NCBI GenBank assembly: GCA_028023455.1
Contig: JAQFVV010012441.1
Span: 1,795,911-1,859,910 of the forward strand
Reading direction: 5' to 3'
DNA: 64,000 nucleotides
Origin: Epiperipatus broadwayi
Lineage: Eukaryota; Onychophora; Udeonychophora; Euonychophora; Peripatidae
In this document: positions 46,101-56,672 of the stretch, in pieces
How the letters are laid out: each line of letters opens with the position of its first letter
Numbering within the stretch: position 1 is the stretch's first letter
Position numbers and translations under genes: made by a program
Notes under the pieces: generated by a model
Told to the model about the DNA's origin: nothing
Database searches by the model: none
The model's input: only the letters and a program-made list of their open reading frames with translations

Positions 46101-46330
46101 TATTATCTTTATTATTTCTATGTCATGCTCATTATTTTTATCTGGTAAAGTTGTTAACCTGCAGTGGATTACAGTAGACAGATGTTTAATTGTTATCTTT
46201 TTACTTCTGCATCTGCATAAACACATACATGGATAGATACAAATTTTCATTTCATCATATTCATTCAGATCAGATCTTTTTTAAAGCAAAAATTCTCTTT
46301 GTGAGTGGAGTTAATCTTAAAGATAAATCA
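43140..46330. other. intron 2, no gene
   Basis: AT-rich. A decayed Penelope-end-like motif (CTCTGATGAAGACATTCTG) is at 43775-43793. A short frame at 45081-45290 has no recognisable content. Confidence 0.4.
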
Positions 46331-46443
46331 AGCATTGTTAGCTGAGAGGTCAGTGCAGCAGCCACCTTGCAAGCAAGCAGTTGGTTTCAGATGGTTATTG
46401 CAGGTTCACCTCCCAGTCAATGCTATGACATATGAAAAAAAAA
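46331..46443 (+). repeat. tRNA-derived SINE (family S), diverged copy 3
   Basis: Matches family S at GAGAGGTCAG, CCTTGCAAGCAAGCAGTTG, CAGGTTCACCTCCCAG (B-box) and AATGCTATGACAT followed by poly(A). It is more diverged than copies 1, 2 and 4; no clear target duplication. Confidence 0.75.
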
Positions 46444-46779
46444 TCATACCTAAAAGAAAAGTAAATTATATAAGTAATATATTAAAAGCTAATGGATACA
46501 ATAATGGAATCATGAAAAAAGCTTAATTTATATTCACTATTTTTATAAAAAATAATAAAAGAAAACATTATAACTATTAGTACCTCTATCTTTTATATAA
46601 AAAGGTATATAAATAACATTGGATATAAAAATATACCACTAATCAAAAAACTGATAATATTCTACCCAAATCTAAGAAGTCAATTTTTTTTGAGGTCCAA
46701 TAGTTTATGGAGTTTTCATGTACATAGATATGAGAAATCATTATATCAGTGTTGGGAGAGATAAAAATTCTAACGCAGT

Positions 46780-47220
46780 AAAGCATCACTCATCATCATC
46801 ACCACTGTTACTAAATGCTATGAATACTGGTCATAATATAGAGTTATAAAATACTAGGATCTTAACCCGGTATGACACTCCACCAATATAGCATAAGAAA
46901 AGCCATTTAAATTATTTAAGAAACCAGATTTTATCAACAAACATGATGATATGTAAACTTTCTTCCATTTGGGAAAAAACTTATTAATCCAAATACTTAT
47001 TCATTTTTATATTGAATTTTTCCCCACTTGTTTTACATTTTACATTTTTCTATTCCTGTTTTCTATTGGTTGAACTGTTAATTTTTTGATCTTGAGGCTC
47101 TATAATAGTTTTTATAATATTAGTTACCCAGTTGATGAAAAATGCAATCAAACTGAAACATTGGTATAATAATACTATGAATCATACATGGATAAATCTA
47201 GATAATATTATTTAATTTTG
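46780..47220 (+). pseudogene. Penelope-like 3' end, decayed
   Basis: The frame from about 46790 reads SSSPLLLNAMNTGHNIEL, a stop, NTRIL, then, after a shift, KPDFINKHDD-like sequence near 46925. This parallels the HAMDSYHNISFSKTSIL...NCVNKHDG block at 32275-32450. The 3' UTR to 47220 also matches (TGATGAAAAATGCAATCAAACTGAAACA at 47135-47162, cf. 32600-32630, and CATGGATAAATCT). Confidence 0.65.
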
Positions 47221-47710
47221 GTGACCACAAAAATCTTCATGTTAACATATATATAATTAGAAGATTTTCATGGATTTATAATTAAGTTATGATGAAACCA
47301 GGCAAACAACCAATTAAAAACGGGCAATACAAACTGATATTATTCCATCTACTAATAACTATTTATCTGACTCAATCATAAGTAGAATATTAATAATCCA
47401 CATATCCATTTTTCAAAACATTATTAAACAACGAATACATTTGCTTGTACACATATATACGAACAAAAAAAAGTTCATTAAATATCTATAAATTAATAAG
47501 CTTCATTGCAATGAGCTGTCTGTTTTTTATGTAGCAAATTTGGATTTACAATGAATGTAAAACATTTTGAAATATAAAAAATTCATAAATCCAGGAAGTT
47601 TAGATAATGAAGTTTTATCTGTTTTATATATAATTCTTTATGGGAAGTATTTGTTTACTTATGACAATATTTAAAAAAATGTAATAGTTCTGAGTTTTCC
47701 CACTTTTAAA
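47221..47710. other. intron with one arm of repeat family F
   Basis: About 47295-47345 (CAGGCAAACAACCAATTAAA, then CAATACAAACTGA) matches one arm of 12085-12372. The rest is AT-rich. Confidence 0.5.
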
Positions 47711-48290
47711 GTGCTTACATTTAACTTACAACCTTCTATAAAAGTTAGAGTAATCATATCGCTCAATGACAGCATAAGAACAAGATCAATTGCCACAATC
47801 AGATTGTCATTATTTATAAACTATGCAATTTGGACTGTAAGGTGCAGAAAAATATTCAACACCAATGCTTTCAATGAAGAGGCTTTTATCATTAGGAAAC
47901 TACAAAAAATGAAGAATCGTGACAAACTGCTAACTCCCAAATCAAGATTTTATGAAACATGGAATCTTATTAAGAACATTTAATGAACGGAACAGTCTGC
48001 TGAACTGAATCATTTGTCAGGCAGATTGGGTAAATACACACTGTTATTGATGGACTGCTTAGGTTAAACATTAGACAATGGTACCAGATATCATAGTTAT
48101 TATCATCACACATTTATTTTATCCCTTTGTATTCATCTATATGTCCTGATGAATTCATTAATGTATATAACATATTCATCTTGCTTGATTATCATTTTTT
48201 TACACATGTATTAGCTTATATTTTATACTTGTTTCCTTTGTACAATATATAACATGGATTTTGCATTCAATAAATTATAGAGAATAATAG
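47711..48290 (+). pseudogene. LINE 3' end: C-terminal RT tail and UTR
   Basis: An 90-codon frame (47711-47983) contains FINYAIWTVRCRKIFNTNAF, then IIRKLQKMKNRDKL and a Trp-bearing terminus. Non-LTR RT proteins often end with such an 'aIWkaRc+k.f' helix after the zinc knuckle. The frame is followed by a ~300-base UTR with CAATAAATTATAG at 48269-48281, a polyadenylation-type end. The zinc knuckle and RT are absent (5' truncation). Confidence 0.55.
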
Positions 48291-49805
48291 TTCATTGTTT
48301 ATTTATCTGTGGATCAGACAAATACTATTACTAGAAGGTATCATTTTAGTTTGGAATGTTCAGTTTTCAATTGTTGTTTGAGTAGCTAAATTGTAATAAT
48401 AATAACAGTTTCTAAATGATTGTTCCCCTGATTAGCGTCATAATTGAAGTTTATTTACAAAATTATACAAAAAATCTTGTTAAAACTTTTAATATATTTA
48501 ATATGTTTATGTCTGAGTATATATAGTATATTTGTGAATATTTATTACAGTATTATATAGAATATTTTGCTAAGTTGTTCGATAATTATATACTTTACTG
48601 AAAAGATATAATGCAGAAGATATATATTATAACTAGTTATTAAATAAAGCTTACTTTAGATATTATTTACATAACTATTGGAAATTTAGTGATATATGTA
48701 AGCACACTACTTAGCCAATTAAATTGTTTATATATATGTATTTGTATTGCATATGTGGTGTGAGTGTGTGTGTTTTATTACGAAAAGTAGACCACACCCA
48801 GGATGCGCTTTTCACTTTTTATTATAAAATACTTATGGTATATTCTTTTTATATCAATATTTACTAATTAAATTTCACTCAAATGTCATGTGTTAAGTGT
48901 TTATTTAAAAGTTATGATTTTTTTTCTGAATTTGTATGTGGGTGGGTGTTATTTTGACATACTAGACTTCTTTTTAAAGAAGATTAATGTGAATGCATGT
49001 TAATGTTTAAAACATATAACTGTGTTTGTTAAATTTAAAAAAAAATTTTTTTTCCTGGAACGTTTAGGAATAGCAAGAGTGTCACAAATAGAAAAGTTAA
49101 GTTTGAACTTAAACTATTAGCATATGATTAGAATTTTTTAAAAAAGTTAAGAAAAAGTGACATCTGGTGGACTATTTTTCAAATAAAAAGTTAACCATTA
49201 CATTTTATAGATATTAATTATCGTAGTGTGAGATAAAGTAATAACTACATTAACCCTGAATAAAAATATATGAAAATGTTATTTATTGATATAATTATTA
49301 TTATTGTAATTAACTCCTAGTAATTATATGACTGATATTCAACCTATTCAAAAAAAATTTATTATAGTTTACATCAGTAGTTACCTGCATTCCTTCCAAC
49401 TTGGAAACCAAGACTTCATTGATAAAAGCAAAAGCCAAAAATTGATCTGAGTATGGGGATTTAAACACTAAGGATAAGGATTTTATCTGCATCTGATAGT
49501 AGTGTTTACTTAAGATTATCCTAGATAACTCTAGAGTGGAGAGATGCTTTTGCATTATATATATCATTAAAATCAATCAACACTTAGGCAATTCCATATA
49601 AACAACAATCTCAAACAAACTTCCTTATTGCTCAAAAAGAGGTTGCCTTGACAATAGATTGAAATTGTTGATTGTTTTGAGATTGAGTTTGTCTAAGTAT
49701 TGGCTGATTTTAATGATTACTTATAAACCGATTTAGTTTTACACATATTATATATTAAACCACTAAACATCACATGATCACCATCTCATACTAGCACATA
49801 ATTGT
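48291..49805. other. intron 2, no gene
   Basis: AT-rich. A short (TG)n lies near 48758-48775. The part from about 49390-49500 resembles decayed family C (CATTGATAAAAGCAAAAGCC, then TTGATCTGAG). The part from about 49755-49800 resembles the outer arm of family B (AAACATCACATGATCACC). Confidence 0.45.
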
Positions 49806-50014
49806 TGTAAACAAAGGCAAAACTCTCACTAGGTGCAGTGCTCTCAGATCCAAGGCTCCTCACTGATGATGGCCACAAGCCAGAAACTAGTCTGGAGATA
49901 TTGGATGAGTAGGCACTAGATAGGGATTTTATGCACAAGCCTTCTGGCATCTATTGATTACTCTGGTTAGCACAGGGTGGCACTACCGTATGGAGAGTTT
50001 TGCCTTTGTTTACA
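49806..50014. repeat. inverted-repeat element, family B, with ribozyme-like core
   Basis: Perfect 22-bp terminal repeats (TGTAAACAAAGGCAAAACTC at the left start; reverse complement ends at 50014). The interior includes CTCACTGATGATGGCCACAA and GCCAGAAACTAGTCTGG, a CTGATGA / 4-bp stem (TGGC with GCCA) / GAAAC core at 49863-49887. Its right end lies 10 bp from the LTR retrotransposon that follows. Confidence 0.82.
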
Positions 50015-50020
50015 TATTAT

Positions 50021-50024
50021 ATAT
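50021..50024. repeat. ATAT target-site duplication of LTR element (left)
   Basis: ATAT here and at 53496-53499. Low complexity, but the length matches the TTAG duplication of the solo LTR. Confidence 0.5.
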
Positions 50025-51396
50025 TGTAACATTTATTTATATACGTTACAAATATATTGACATTGGGTAAAAAAAAACTAAAAAATAAAAGTGGATTTAA
50101 AATTTTGTTGAGTAATTTTTTTTTTAAAAAAAAAAAACGTACAATGAGGGTTGAATTATTCTTCTTATTTTTTTTTTATGTGATTAGTAATAACAGTAAT
50201 TGGAGAGAACAAAAGAATTCCAAAAGCAAGTAAAAAAAGATAAGCTGAAAGTAGAAATACTCAAATTAATTAAAGATGGCCGAAAACTTAAAGAAAATAA
50301 AGACTTTATTACATAAAATTTATAAAGACTGGATAAGATTAAAAAGGCATGGTACTAGCATGCGCAGAAGTCCTGAAAACTGGATATAAAAAGGAGGGAT
50401 CCGGTTGAAGGAACGTCTTGTTCGTTTTGTTTCTCTAGTTGGTCTTGGATAACATTAATATATCCAAGATCGCTCTTCGCTGAAGGAATTCGGCATGTCG
50501 CAGTGAACCGGAGCTTCTGAAGACATCGGACCTAATGATGTACACCAGGAAAAGCCTTCGTGACCGACTGGGGAAATGGACCACAAGATCAAGCTATAAC
50601 CAAAAGGCCGAGCTCATTATAACCAAAAAACTATGCATAGTTATCTACTACTGAATTCATGAAACTTACCGGTAAGAATAATTATCCTGATTGTGACAAA
50701 GTTAACTATTTAAAACTACTCGTAAAAATATACGTATAAGAGAATCCCGATAGTGACTTTAATTTTTCTATATGAGAGACTCTTATTTGACCAAGAACTT
50801 TTTGTTTATTTTAACTGATATTTATATTTTCTGGATATTTCCCACCTGAATTAAATGTGTTCTCTCCAAGGTATTAATTAGCTACTTAACATGAAGTATT
50901 TTAGTTTGTCAAAATTAAAAATATTTCTAATATCAATTCTCATTTGTGCGTTATTAATAATAGTTATTATTTTTTATTATTAAATTTATTTTTAGTGTAA
51001 TAAGATTTAAACGTAAGTTACCTTTGTCAATATGTTTCAATACGCCCAGGACTAATAATCGTAAAAATCATTAATTCTCATTACGGTAGAATTACCGCCC
51101 CTTAAAAAAAAATATAATAAAAATCTTTTTATTTTTTTTTGTTTTACAACTTGCGAGAGGTGTTGGCGACATATTTCAGCAGATTCTTAGGAATTCTGGC
51201 GCCCATATTAAATAAAATTAAAAGTTGATTTTGTCAATAGCACAATTCGTAACAATTAATAGGCTGAAGTTGATCAGGAAAAATAGCTGTGTTTTTAGAA
51301 TAGAAATACAACTTTCTTCTTTTTTGACATAGCTTGATCAACTCACGCGCAGTTTATATTAGCGTGTAAAGGCCTAGCAAAACGAAAAACGTTACA
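50025..51396 (+). repeat. 5' LTR
   Basis: TGTAACATTTATTTATATAC start (one mismatch to the 3' LTR in the terminal block), GTTACA end. Contains the TATA box at 50385-50394, a GC-richer transcribed part, the palindrome CTTACCGGTAAG at 50665-50676, and a T-rich 3' third. Confidence 0.92.
50385..50394 (+). promoter_or_regulatory. TATA box of 5' LTR
   Basis: TATAAAAAGG, conserved in all three LTR copies (also 52498-52507 and minus 27774-27765), about 360 bp from the LTR start. A plausible U3/R promoter for pol II transcription. Confidence 0.65.
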
Positions 51397-52143
51397 ATGG
51401 CAACCCAACTCGGGCTTCGATTTAACAACTACAACCTGAGATGAGTTGTAATGATAAAGAACATTACAATGATGACTCAAAGAAACTCACAGCCGGAAAA
51501 TAAATTATGATTTTTTTGAAAAAAGAAAAAAATTATAAAAAAAAAACTAACTAATTAAACCCTGATTATTAAAATATGAAAGAAGATATTTTTTTAATAT
51601 GACTTCCAGAAAGAAAAAATATATATGTATATTTTTTTTATATATGTCTAAAAACACGATCGTGGCTGATGTAGACGTAAGTCACAAGTATTTGACCGGG
51701 TAGGCGGTTACTGAAGAGGGGAATAACATAGCCCCGAGTCCTTATCCGCAGTATATGAACATAAGACCGTCTTTAAATGCTCGTCAGACTATTTCTAGCA
51801 GAGATCCCAATAAAGGGGAAGGCGGATCAAGTTGGACCAAGTTGCCACGAGCCTGTAAGACTCAGAACGATGAGCAATGCTCGTTTGTGCTTATAACTTG
51901 GGCTTCTTATCGTTAATATTACACTAAAGCGGATAGGACACAGATGAATGTTGAAATATTTTCCATTCCCGCCGTGTTAGACCTAAAAGTGGGCATTAAA
52001 GCCGAACGTCGCTTGTGAATGAGTCTACACAATATATCAGCACGCTACTACAGAAAAAAAAAATACGAATATGAATTTAAAAACTTAAGAATAAAATTAG
52101 TGTAAACCCCTATTTTATTCTCATCTCCTGGCACTGGTGGTAT
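51397..52143 (+). other. internal region of LTR element, non-coding
   Basis: 747 bp, GC-richer than its surroundings, with no ORF above background. It starts with the PBS-like site. Several short direct and inverted words (for example TAACTTGGGCTTC) are seen. It probably contains the packaging signal, by analogy with other non-autonomous LTR elements. Confidence 0.6.
51398..51415 (+). promoter_or_regulatory. primer-binding-site-like sequence
   Basis: TGGCAACCCAACTCGGGC starts one base after the LTR. TGG is the complement of the tRNA 3' CCA. The matching tRNA was not identified. Confidence 0.6.
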
Positions 52144-53495
52144 TGTAACGTTTATTTATATACGTTACAAATATATTGGCATTGGGTAAAAAAAAACTAA
52201 AAGATAAAAGTGGATTTAAAATTTTGTTGAGTTTTTTTTTTAAAAAAAAAACGTACAATGAGGGTTGAATTATTCTTCTTATTTTTTTTTATGTGATTAG
52301 TAATAACAGTAATTGGAGAGAACAAAAGAATTCCAAAAGCAAGTAAAAAAAGATAAGCTGAAAATAGAAATACTCAAATTAATTAAAGATGGCTGAAAAC
52401 TTGAAGAAAATAAAGACTTTATTACATAAAATTTATAAAGACTGGATAAGATTAAAAAGGCATGGTACTAGCATGCACAGAAGTCCTGAAAACTGGATAT
52501 AAAAAGGAGGGATCCGGTTGAAGGAACGTCTTGTTTGTTTTGTTTCTCTAGTTGGTCTTGGATAACATTAATATATCTAAGATCGCTCTTCGCTGAAGGA
52601 ATTCGGCATGTCACAGTGAACCGGAGCTTCTGAAGACATCGGACCTAATGATGTACACCAGGAAAAGCCTTCGTGACCAACTGGGGAAATGGACCACAAG
52701 ATCAAGCTATAACCAAAAGGCCGAGCTCATTATAACCAAAAAACTATGCATAGTTATCTACTACTGAATTCATGAAACTTACCGGTAAGAATAATTATCC
52801 TGATTGTGACAAAGTTAACTATTTAAAACTACTCGTAAAAATATACGTATAAGAGAATCCCGATAGTGACTTTAATTTTTCTATATTTAACCAAGAACTT
52901 TTTGTTTATTTTAACTGATATTTATATTTTCTGGATATTTCCACCTGAATTAAATGTGTTCTCTCCAAGGTATTAATTAGCTACTTAACATGAAGTATTT
53001 TAGTTTGTCAAAATTAAAAATATTTCTAATATCAATTCTCATTTGTGCATTATTAATAATAGTTATTATTTTTTATTATTAAATTTATTTTTAGTGTAAT
53101 AAGATTTAAATGTAAGTTACCTTTGTCAATATGTTTCAATACGCCCAGGACTAATAATCGTAAAAATCATTAATTCTCATTACGGTAGAATTACCGCCCC
53201 TTAAAAAAAAATATAATAAAAATCTTTTTATTTTTTTTTGTTTTACAACTTGCGAGAGGTGCTGGCGACATATTTCAGCGGATTCTTAGGAATTCTGGCG
53301 CCCATATTAAATAAAATTAAAAGTTGATTTTGTCAATAGCACAATTCGTAACAATTAATAGGCTGAAGTTGATCAGGAAAAATAGCTGTGTTTTTAGAAT
53401 AGAAATACAACTTTCTTCTTTTTTGACATAGCTTGATCAACTCACGCGCAGTTTATATTAGCGTGTAAAGGCCTAGCAAAATGAAAAACGTTACA
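52144..53495 (+). repeat. 3' LTR
   Basis: Co-linear with the 5' LTR. Differences are scattered substitutions, many CG to TG or CA in this copy, and a short deletion near 52887 (the GAGAGACTCTTAT segment present at 50776-50788 is missing). Confidence 0.92.
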
Positions 53496-53499
53496 ATAT

Positions 53500-54133
53500 A
53501 TAATACATATAGCCCAACATATGTAATTCAGATGGCAATAACATATCCAGATGTTACATATAAAAAACATCCATACATCAATAAATGCAGAGAATAGAAT
53601 GGACCACTACTTTCCATTGTACTTTTGATGGTTTTAAGCATTCATTTACTGACAATGTTGGAAAAGAGAGAGAGAAAATTATACATTAAGTTGATTTAAA
53701 TATGGCATAAATTATTTATATTTAAAACAGTAGCAAACTCCCCATACAGCTTCTGTGTAAGCATAGGAAATGATGATTATGTAATATTATTCATATTTTT
53801 ATTCACTAAACAATGAGATTGTTTTGAAATAAGGTAGACCAATTTTAGAATAATTTACATGATATTTAAGTCAGGCTAATGTGTAAATTTCACTCTCCAT
53901 TTTCCAACAACATTATTAATCAATGCTTAAAACCATAAAATGCACAAAAAATAGGTTGTCCATTCTAATCTTTGCATTTATTGACATCTGAATGCTTATA
54001 TATAACCTGAGAAGTCTTTGTTGAGATATGTAATTTTTTTTAATCATAACATACTTTATCTCAATATATTTATGCAAAGATAATGTCTAATGTAAGTTTG
54101 GATTATTTGGTCTAGTGACCCTCTTTAGCAAAG
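53500..54133. other. intron 2, no gene; fragment of repeat family B
   Basis: About 53725-53795 (GTAGCAAACTCCCCATACAG, then GTGTAAGCATAGGAAATGAT) matches one end of family B. The rest is unassigned. Confidence 0.45.
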
Positions 54134-54199
54134 TACACCTGGGTCTCTTTTTACGCAGACTTATTTAACACGATTTTGAAGTTATGTGATTCGTGTTTC

Positions 54200-54345
54200 A
54201 CCAGAAGTCGATTTCCGATAATGCGCTATTACTTTAAATAATAAATTTTGCACACTTACGTTATATTGAAAGTAATAGCACATTATTGGAATTCGACTTT
54301 CATCTTAGTAATTTAAATATTTTCAGTGCTTTATAATAGTAAGAT
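54200..54345. repeat. MITE family D nested in the pogo-like element
   Basis: GATAATGCGCTATTACTTTA (54219-54238) is complemented by AAAGTAATAGCACATTATTG (54271-54290). The right side, ATTTTCAGTGCTTTATAATA, matches 34111-34133. Compare 33683-34134. Confidence 0.65.
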
Positions 54346-54575
54346 TTTATGCAATAATGAAATTAAAATCATGATTTCCACATTTTATGTATACACATAT
54401 TAAATTTTACAAGATTATAATGTAAATTTGTTCAAACATTGTGCGTGTTAATTTTGCATTTTAAATCACATTCTGTTTTTGCTTTTTAAAAAAGAATGTA
54501 ATCAATTATTATTTTCTTATTAATGACACTAATCATTAACGTGCTCTTAAATTCTAACGAGAGCTAAATGGTTGT

Positions 54576-54812
54576 ATGTCTGGATATCGTGAGCTTCATA
54601 AACAATTAATAAAATCGTCTCAAAGATTAATTACTAATTACGTTGTCAGCAGAAAACCATTGACACAACATGAGTGTGAAGTTGGCGTTAGTTATATTTC
54701 CTCTTGTGAAAAATTTGATTTTTTACCAGTTTACAAACAAATTCAGCAAATAGCAATAATAATTAAAACGTGTATAAAAAATGTAAATTACTGTACTGTT
54801 AATTATGCATAA
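54576..54812 (+). pseudogene. possible C-terminal tail of a pogo-type transposase
   Basis: 78 codons: GYRELHKQLIKSSQRLITNY, then VVSRKPLTQHECEVGVSY. Pogo/Tigger transposases often end in a 'Q..i.dyF.k..P' segment, which the QRLITNYVVSRKP stretch resembles. The position near the right end, reading toward it, fits a C-terminus. No DDE or HTH motif is present, so the call depends on context. Confidence 0.35.
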
Positions 54813-55096
54813 AAATATATTATTTTGAATAAAATTAAATATAGTTTAAAAAAGTTTGTCTTGTATCAATTTTTTTCAAATTTGAAATTTTTTATTAGTC
54901 ATATTTTATTTCCTTATTTTTTTTTGCGCAAATTTTAAAGTAATTTTACGTTGGTGCTTTGCTTTTACGCGAATTTTGAAAAATCACAGACTGCATCCCC
55001 CCTTTTTCAATGTAATTTATGTCTATTTTTGTGCGATTTCGTTTGCGCGTGTTTTTTGAGGAACCTATCTATTGCGTAAAACGAGACCCAGGTGTA

Positions 55097-56672
55097 TCTA
55101 TATATTATTTTTAATAGGATATGGTTTATTAGCAGAGGTTTTAAAACATCTTTTTTGTTTACTTCATACACTTATGCCTTTTTTAATATTCCACTCATGG
55201 TTAATAACATAAGAGTTTATACTATTACATGCTGTATTAAAATATATTTCATTCAATGTTGTTTATTTGATATTTAAAGTTAACTAATGGGGCAATTTGG
55301 GTTAATAATAAGCTCAGATCCTTGGGGCATACAAATGTATGACATAACAGCAGGAGATGTCTTTTCATTCAGATTAATGTGTGCTTTATGATTTATCATG
55401 ATGTTAGTAATCAGATAGAAGAAAAGAATGGAGATGTTATATTTGATAGAAAATGAACAAGTTTGAAGCTGAGTACCACTTCAAAAGCCCCCCCCCGGGG
55501 TGGGGGGGGGGTTAGGGGGCACCCCCTTTAAAAGGGAAGGGAGGAGAAGTAATTTTTTTTTTGAAAGATATATGTTTTGTTAGCAGTTGGTACAGAATTT
55601 CTTGTTGTGTTAACTGCTGTAGTCAATTACAATTTTGAATGATGTGATAGTTAAATAGGTAGATGTCTCACTTTTTTGCAAATTACAATTGTGATAAATA
55701 AGTGCTTGAATATTATCATTTATTTGCAATCCTATAATTTTTTTTAGAAAGATCATCATAAATATTGTCCTGAGATTATTAAGTGATGAAAGAAGCATTT
55801 GTGTCTTTGGAGAAGAAATTATAAACACAGAGTTTGTTGTTCTATGATTCTGATTTTCAATGATGTGGAAAAAATAAAATTGTAACATTAAGTAATTAGG
55901 ACAAAATATTACACCTTGAAATAGATTACATTTTGTCTGTATAAACAATCATATAAGCTGTTTGTTTGACTTCATTTCTCCCTTACAATATAATTATAAC
56001 ATTTTGTAATTTTATCATCATTATTTTTTAAAAGGTCTAGACAATCTATTACAAATGTAAAGTAATAATTATAAATCACTTATTTCTCTATACATATATT
56101 TTACTCTTAGTTAACTAAGTATTTAAAACAACATATTGTTGGGTAATATTTAAAACAAAAAATTCAGCTGTGGTATATGATTTAATGTACAGTAAGTAAA
56201 AGTTAAGGGTTCAGCACTTTGGAAGTCACGTGATATTCGAGCACCGGAAGTGATAGCTGACTAGCTAACCATAAACTGGTGGGTTTTGAGTCGGACACTT
56301 TATTTCTACATTGCACCATGTAAATTTGATGAGCAGTGATAATAACGGGCCTAACTTCAAAATTGAAATCTGACAGAGCAATAGAAAATCATAATAGTCC
56401 ACCTCCATATATATGTGCATGCTTATCTATAATATAATCTCTTTTTTTAATTTCTATTAATGTTTGTTTTATATTACTTTTTAAGAAACATAATAATTCA
56501 AAAGAATCAAATTTTATTTCTATCATGAAAAAAAACCGACCGTCTATTAAAATAAAAATATTTCAAATAATTAAATTCAATGTAAATAAGTTGTTGTTTT
56601 TTGTTTCAAATGTTTAGCTTTTTTTTTTTTTTTAAATAAATATTACATCCGCTCACTCTTTTTTTCTTTTAG
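55097..56672. other. intron 2 end, no gene apart from a G-rich tract
   Basis: AT-rich except 55488-55525. A minus-strand frame at 55948-55610 (112 codons) has no recognisable motif. Near 56220-56290 a less AT-rich block contains CACGTG and ACCGGAAGTG; a similar GCACCGGAAGTGGTA is at 39761-39775. Confidence 0.4.
55488..55525 (+). repeat. C9-GGGG / G10 / GGGGG tract, possible G-quadruplex
   Basis: Nine C, then GGGGT, ten G, TTA, GGGGG, C, A, CCCCC. The runs could form a hairpin or a G-quadruplex. Very unusual against an AT-rich background; an assembly or polishing error is possible. Confidence 0.7.

Larger units (their letters stand above)
50025..53495 (+). mobile_element. non-autonomous LTR retrotransposon, both LTRs present
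   Basis: Two nearly identical LTRs (1,372 and 1,352 bp) in direct orientation flank only 747 bp of internal DNA without any gag, protease, RT or integrase frame. The LTRs start TGTAAC and end GTTACA, the canonical TG...CA with a short inverted repeat. A primer-binding-site-like sequence follows the 5' LTR one base in. The bases before the 3' LTR are not a good polypurine tract, which is unusual. A 4-bp duplication suggests a Gypsy-like or related integrase supplied in trans. The solo LTR at 26695-28144 is the same family. Confidence 0.9.
54136..55094. mobile_element. pogo/Tigger-like DNA transposon, internally deleted
   Basis: Terminal inverted repeats of 22 bp, 21 matching, start CACCTGGGTCTC (54136) and end GAGACCCAGGTG (55094), flanked by TA on both sides (54134-54135 and 55095-55096). 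TA duplication and ends rich in TTTTACGC-type words resemble the pogo/Tigger branch of Tc1/mariner. Only one ORF of 78 codons survives (54576-54812), and a family-D MITE is nested near the left end. No DDE domain is seen, so it depends on a transposase elsewhere or is dead. Confidence 0.75.

Noticed and set aside
51397-52143. gag or pol remnants between the LTRs
   Set aside because: No frame with retroviral motifs in any of the six frames; short stops throughout.
55610-55948. 112-codon minus ORF
   Set aside because: No recognisable motif, no splice or polyadenylation context, and composition close to random AT-rich translation.
56220-56290. Promoter upstream of HPGD exon C (CACGTG, ACCGGAAGTG)
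   Set aside because: The words are short, the place is deep inside the gene, and a similar GGAAGTG block occurs at 39765; more likely repeat-derived.
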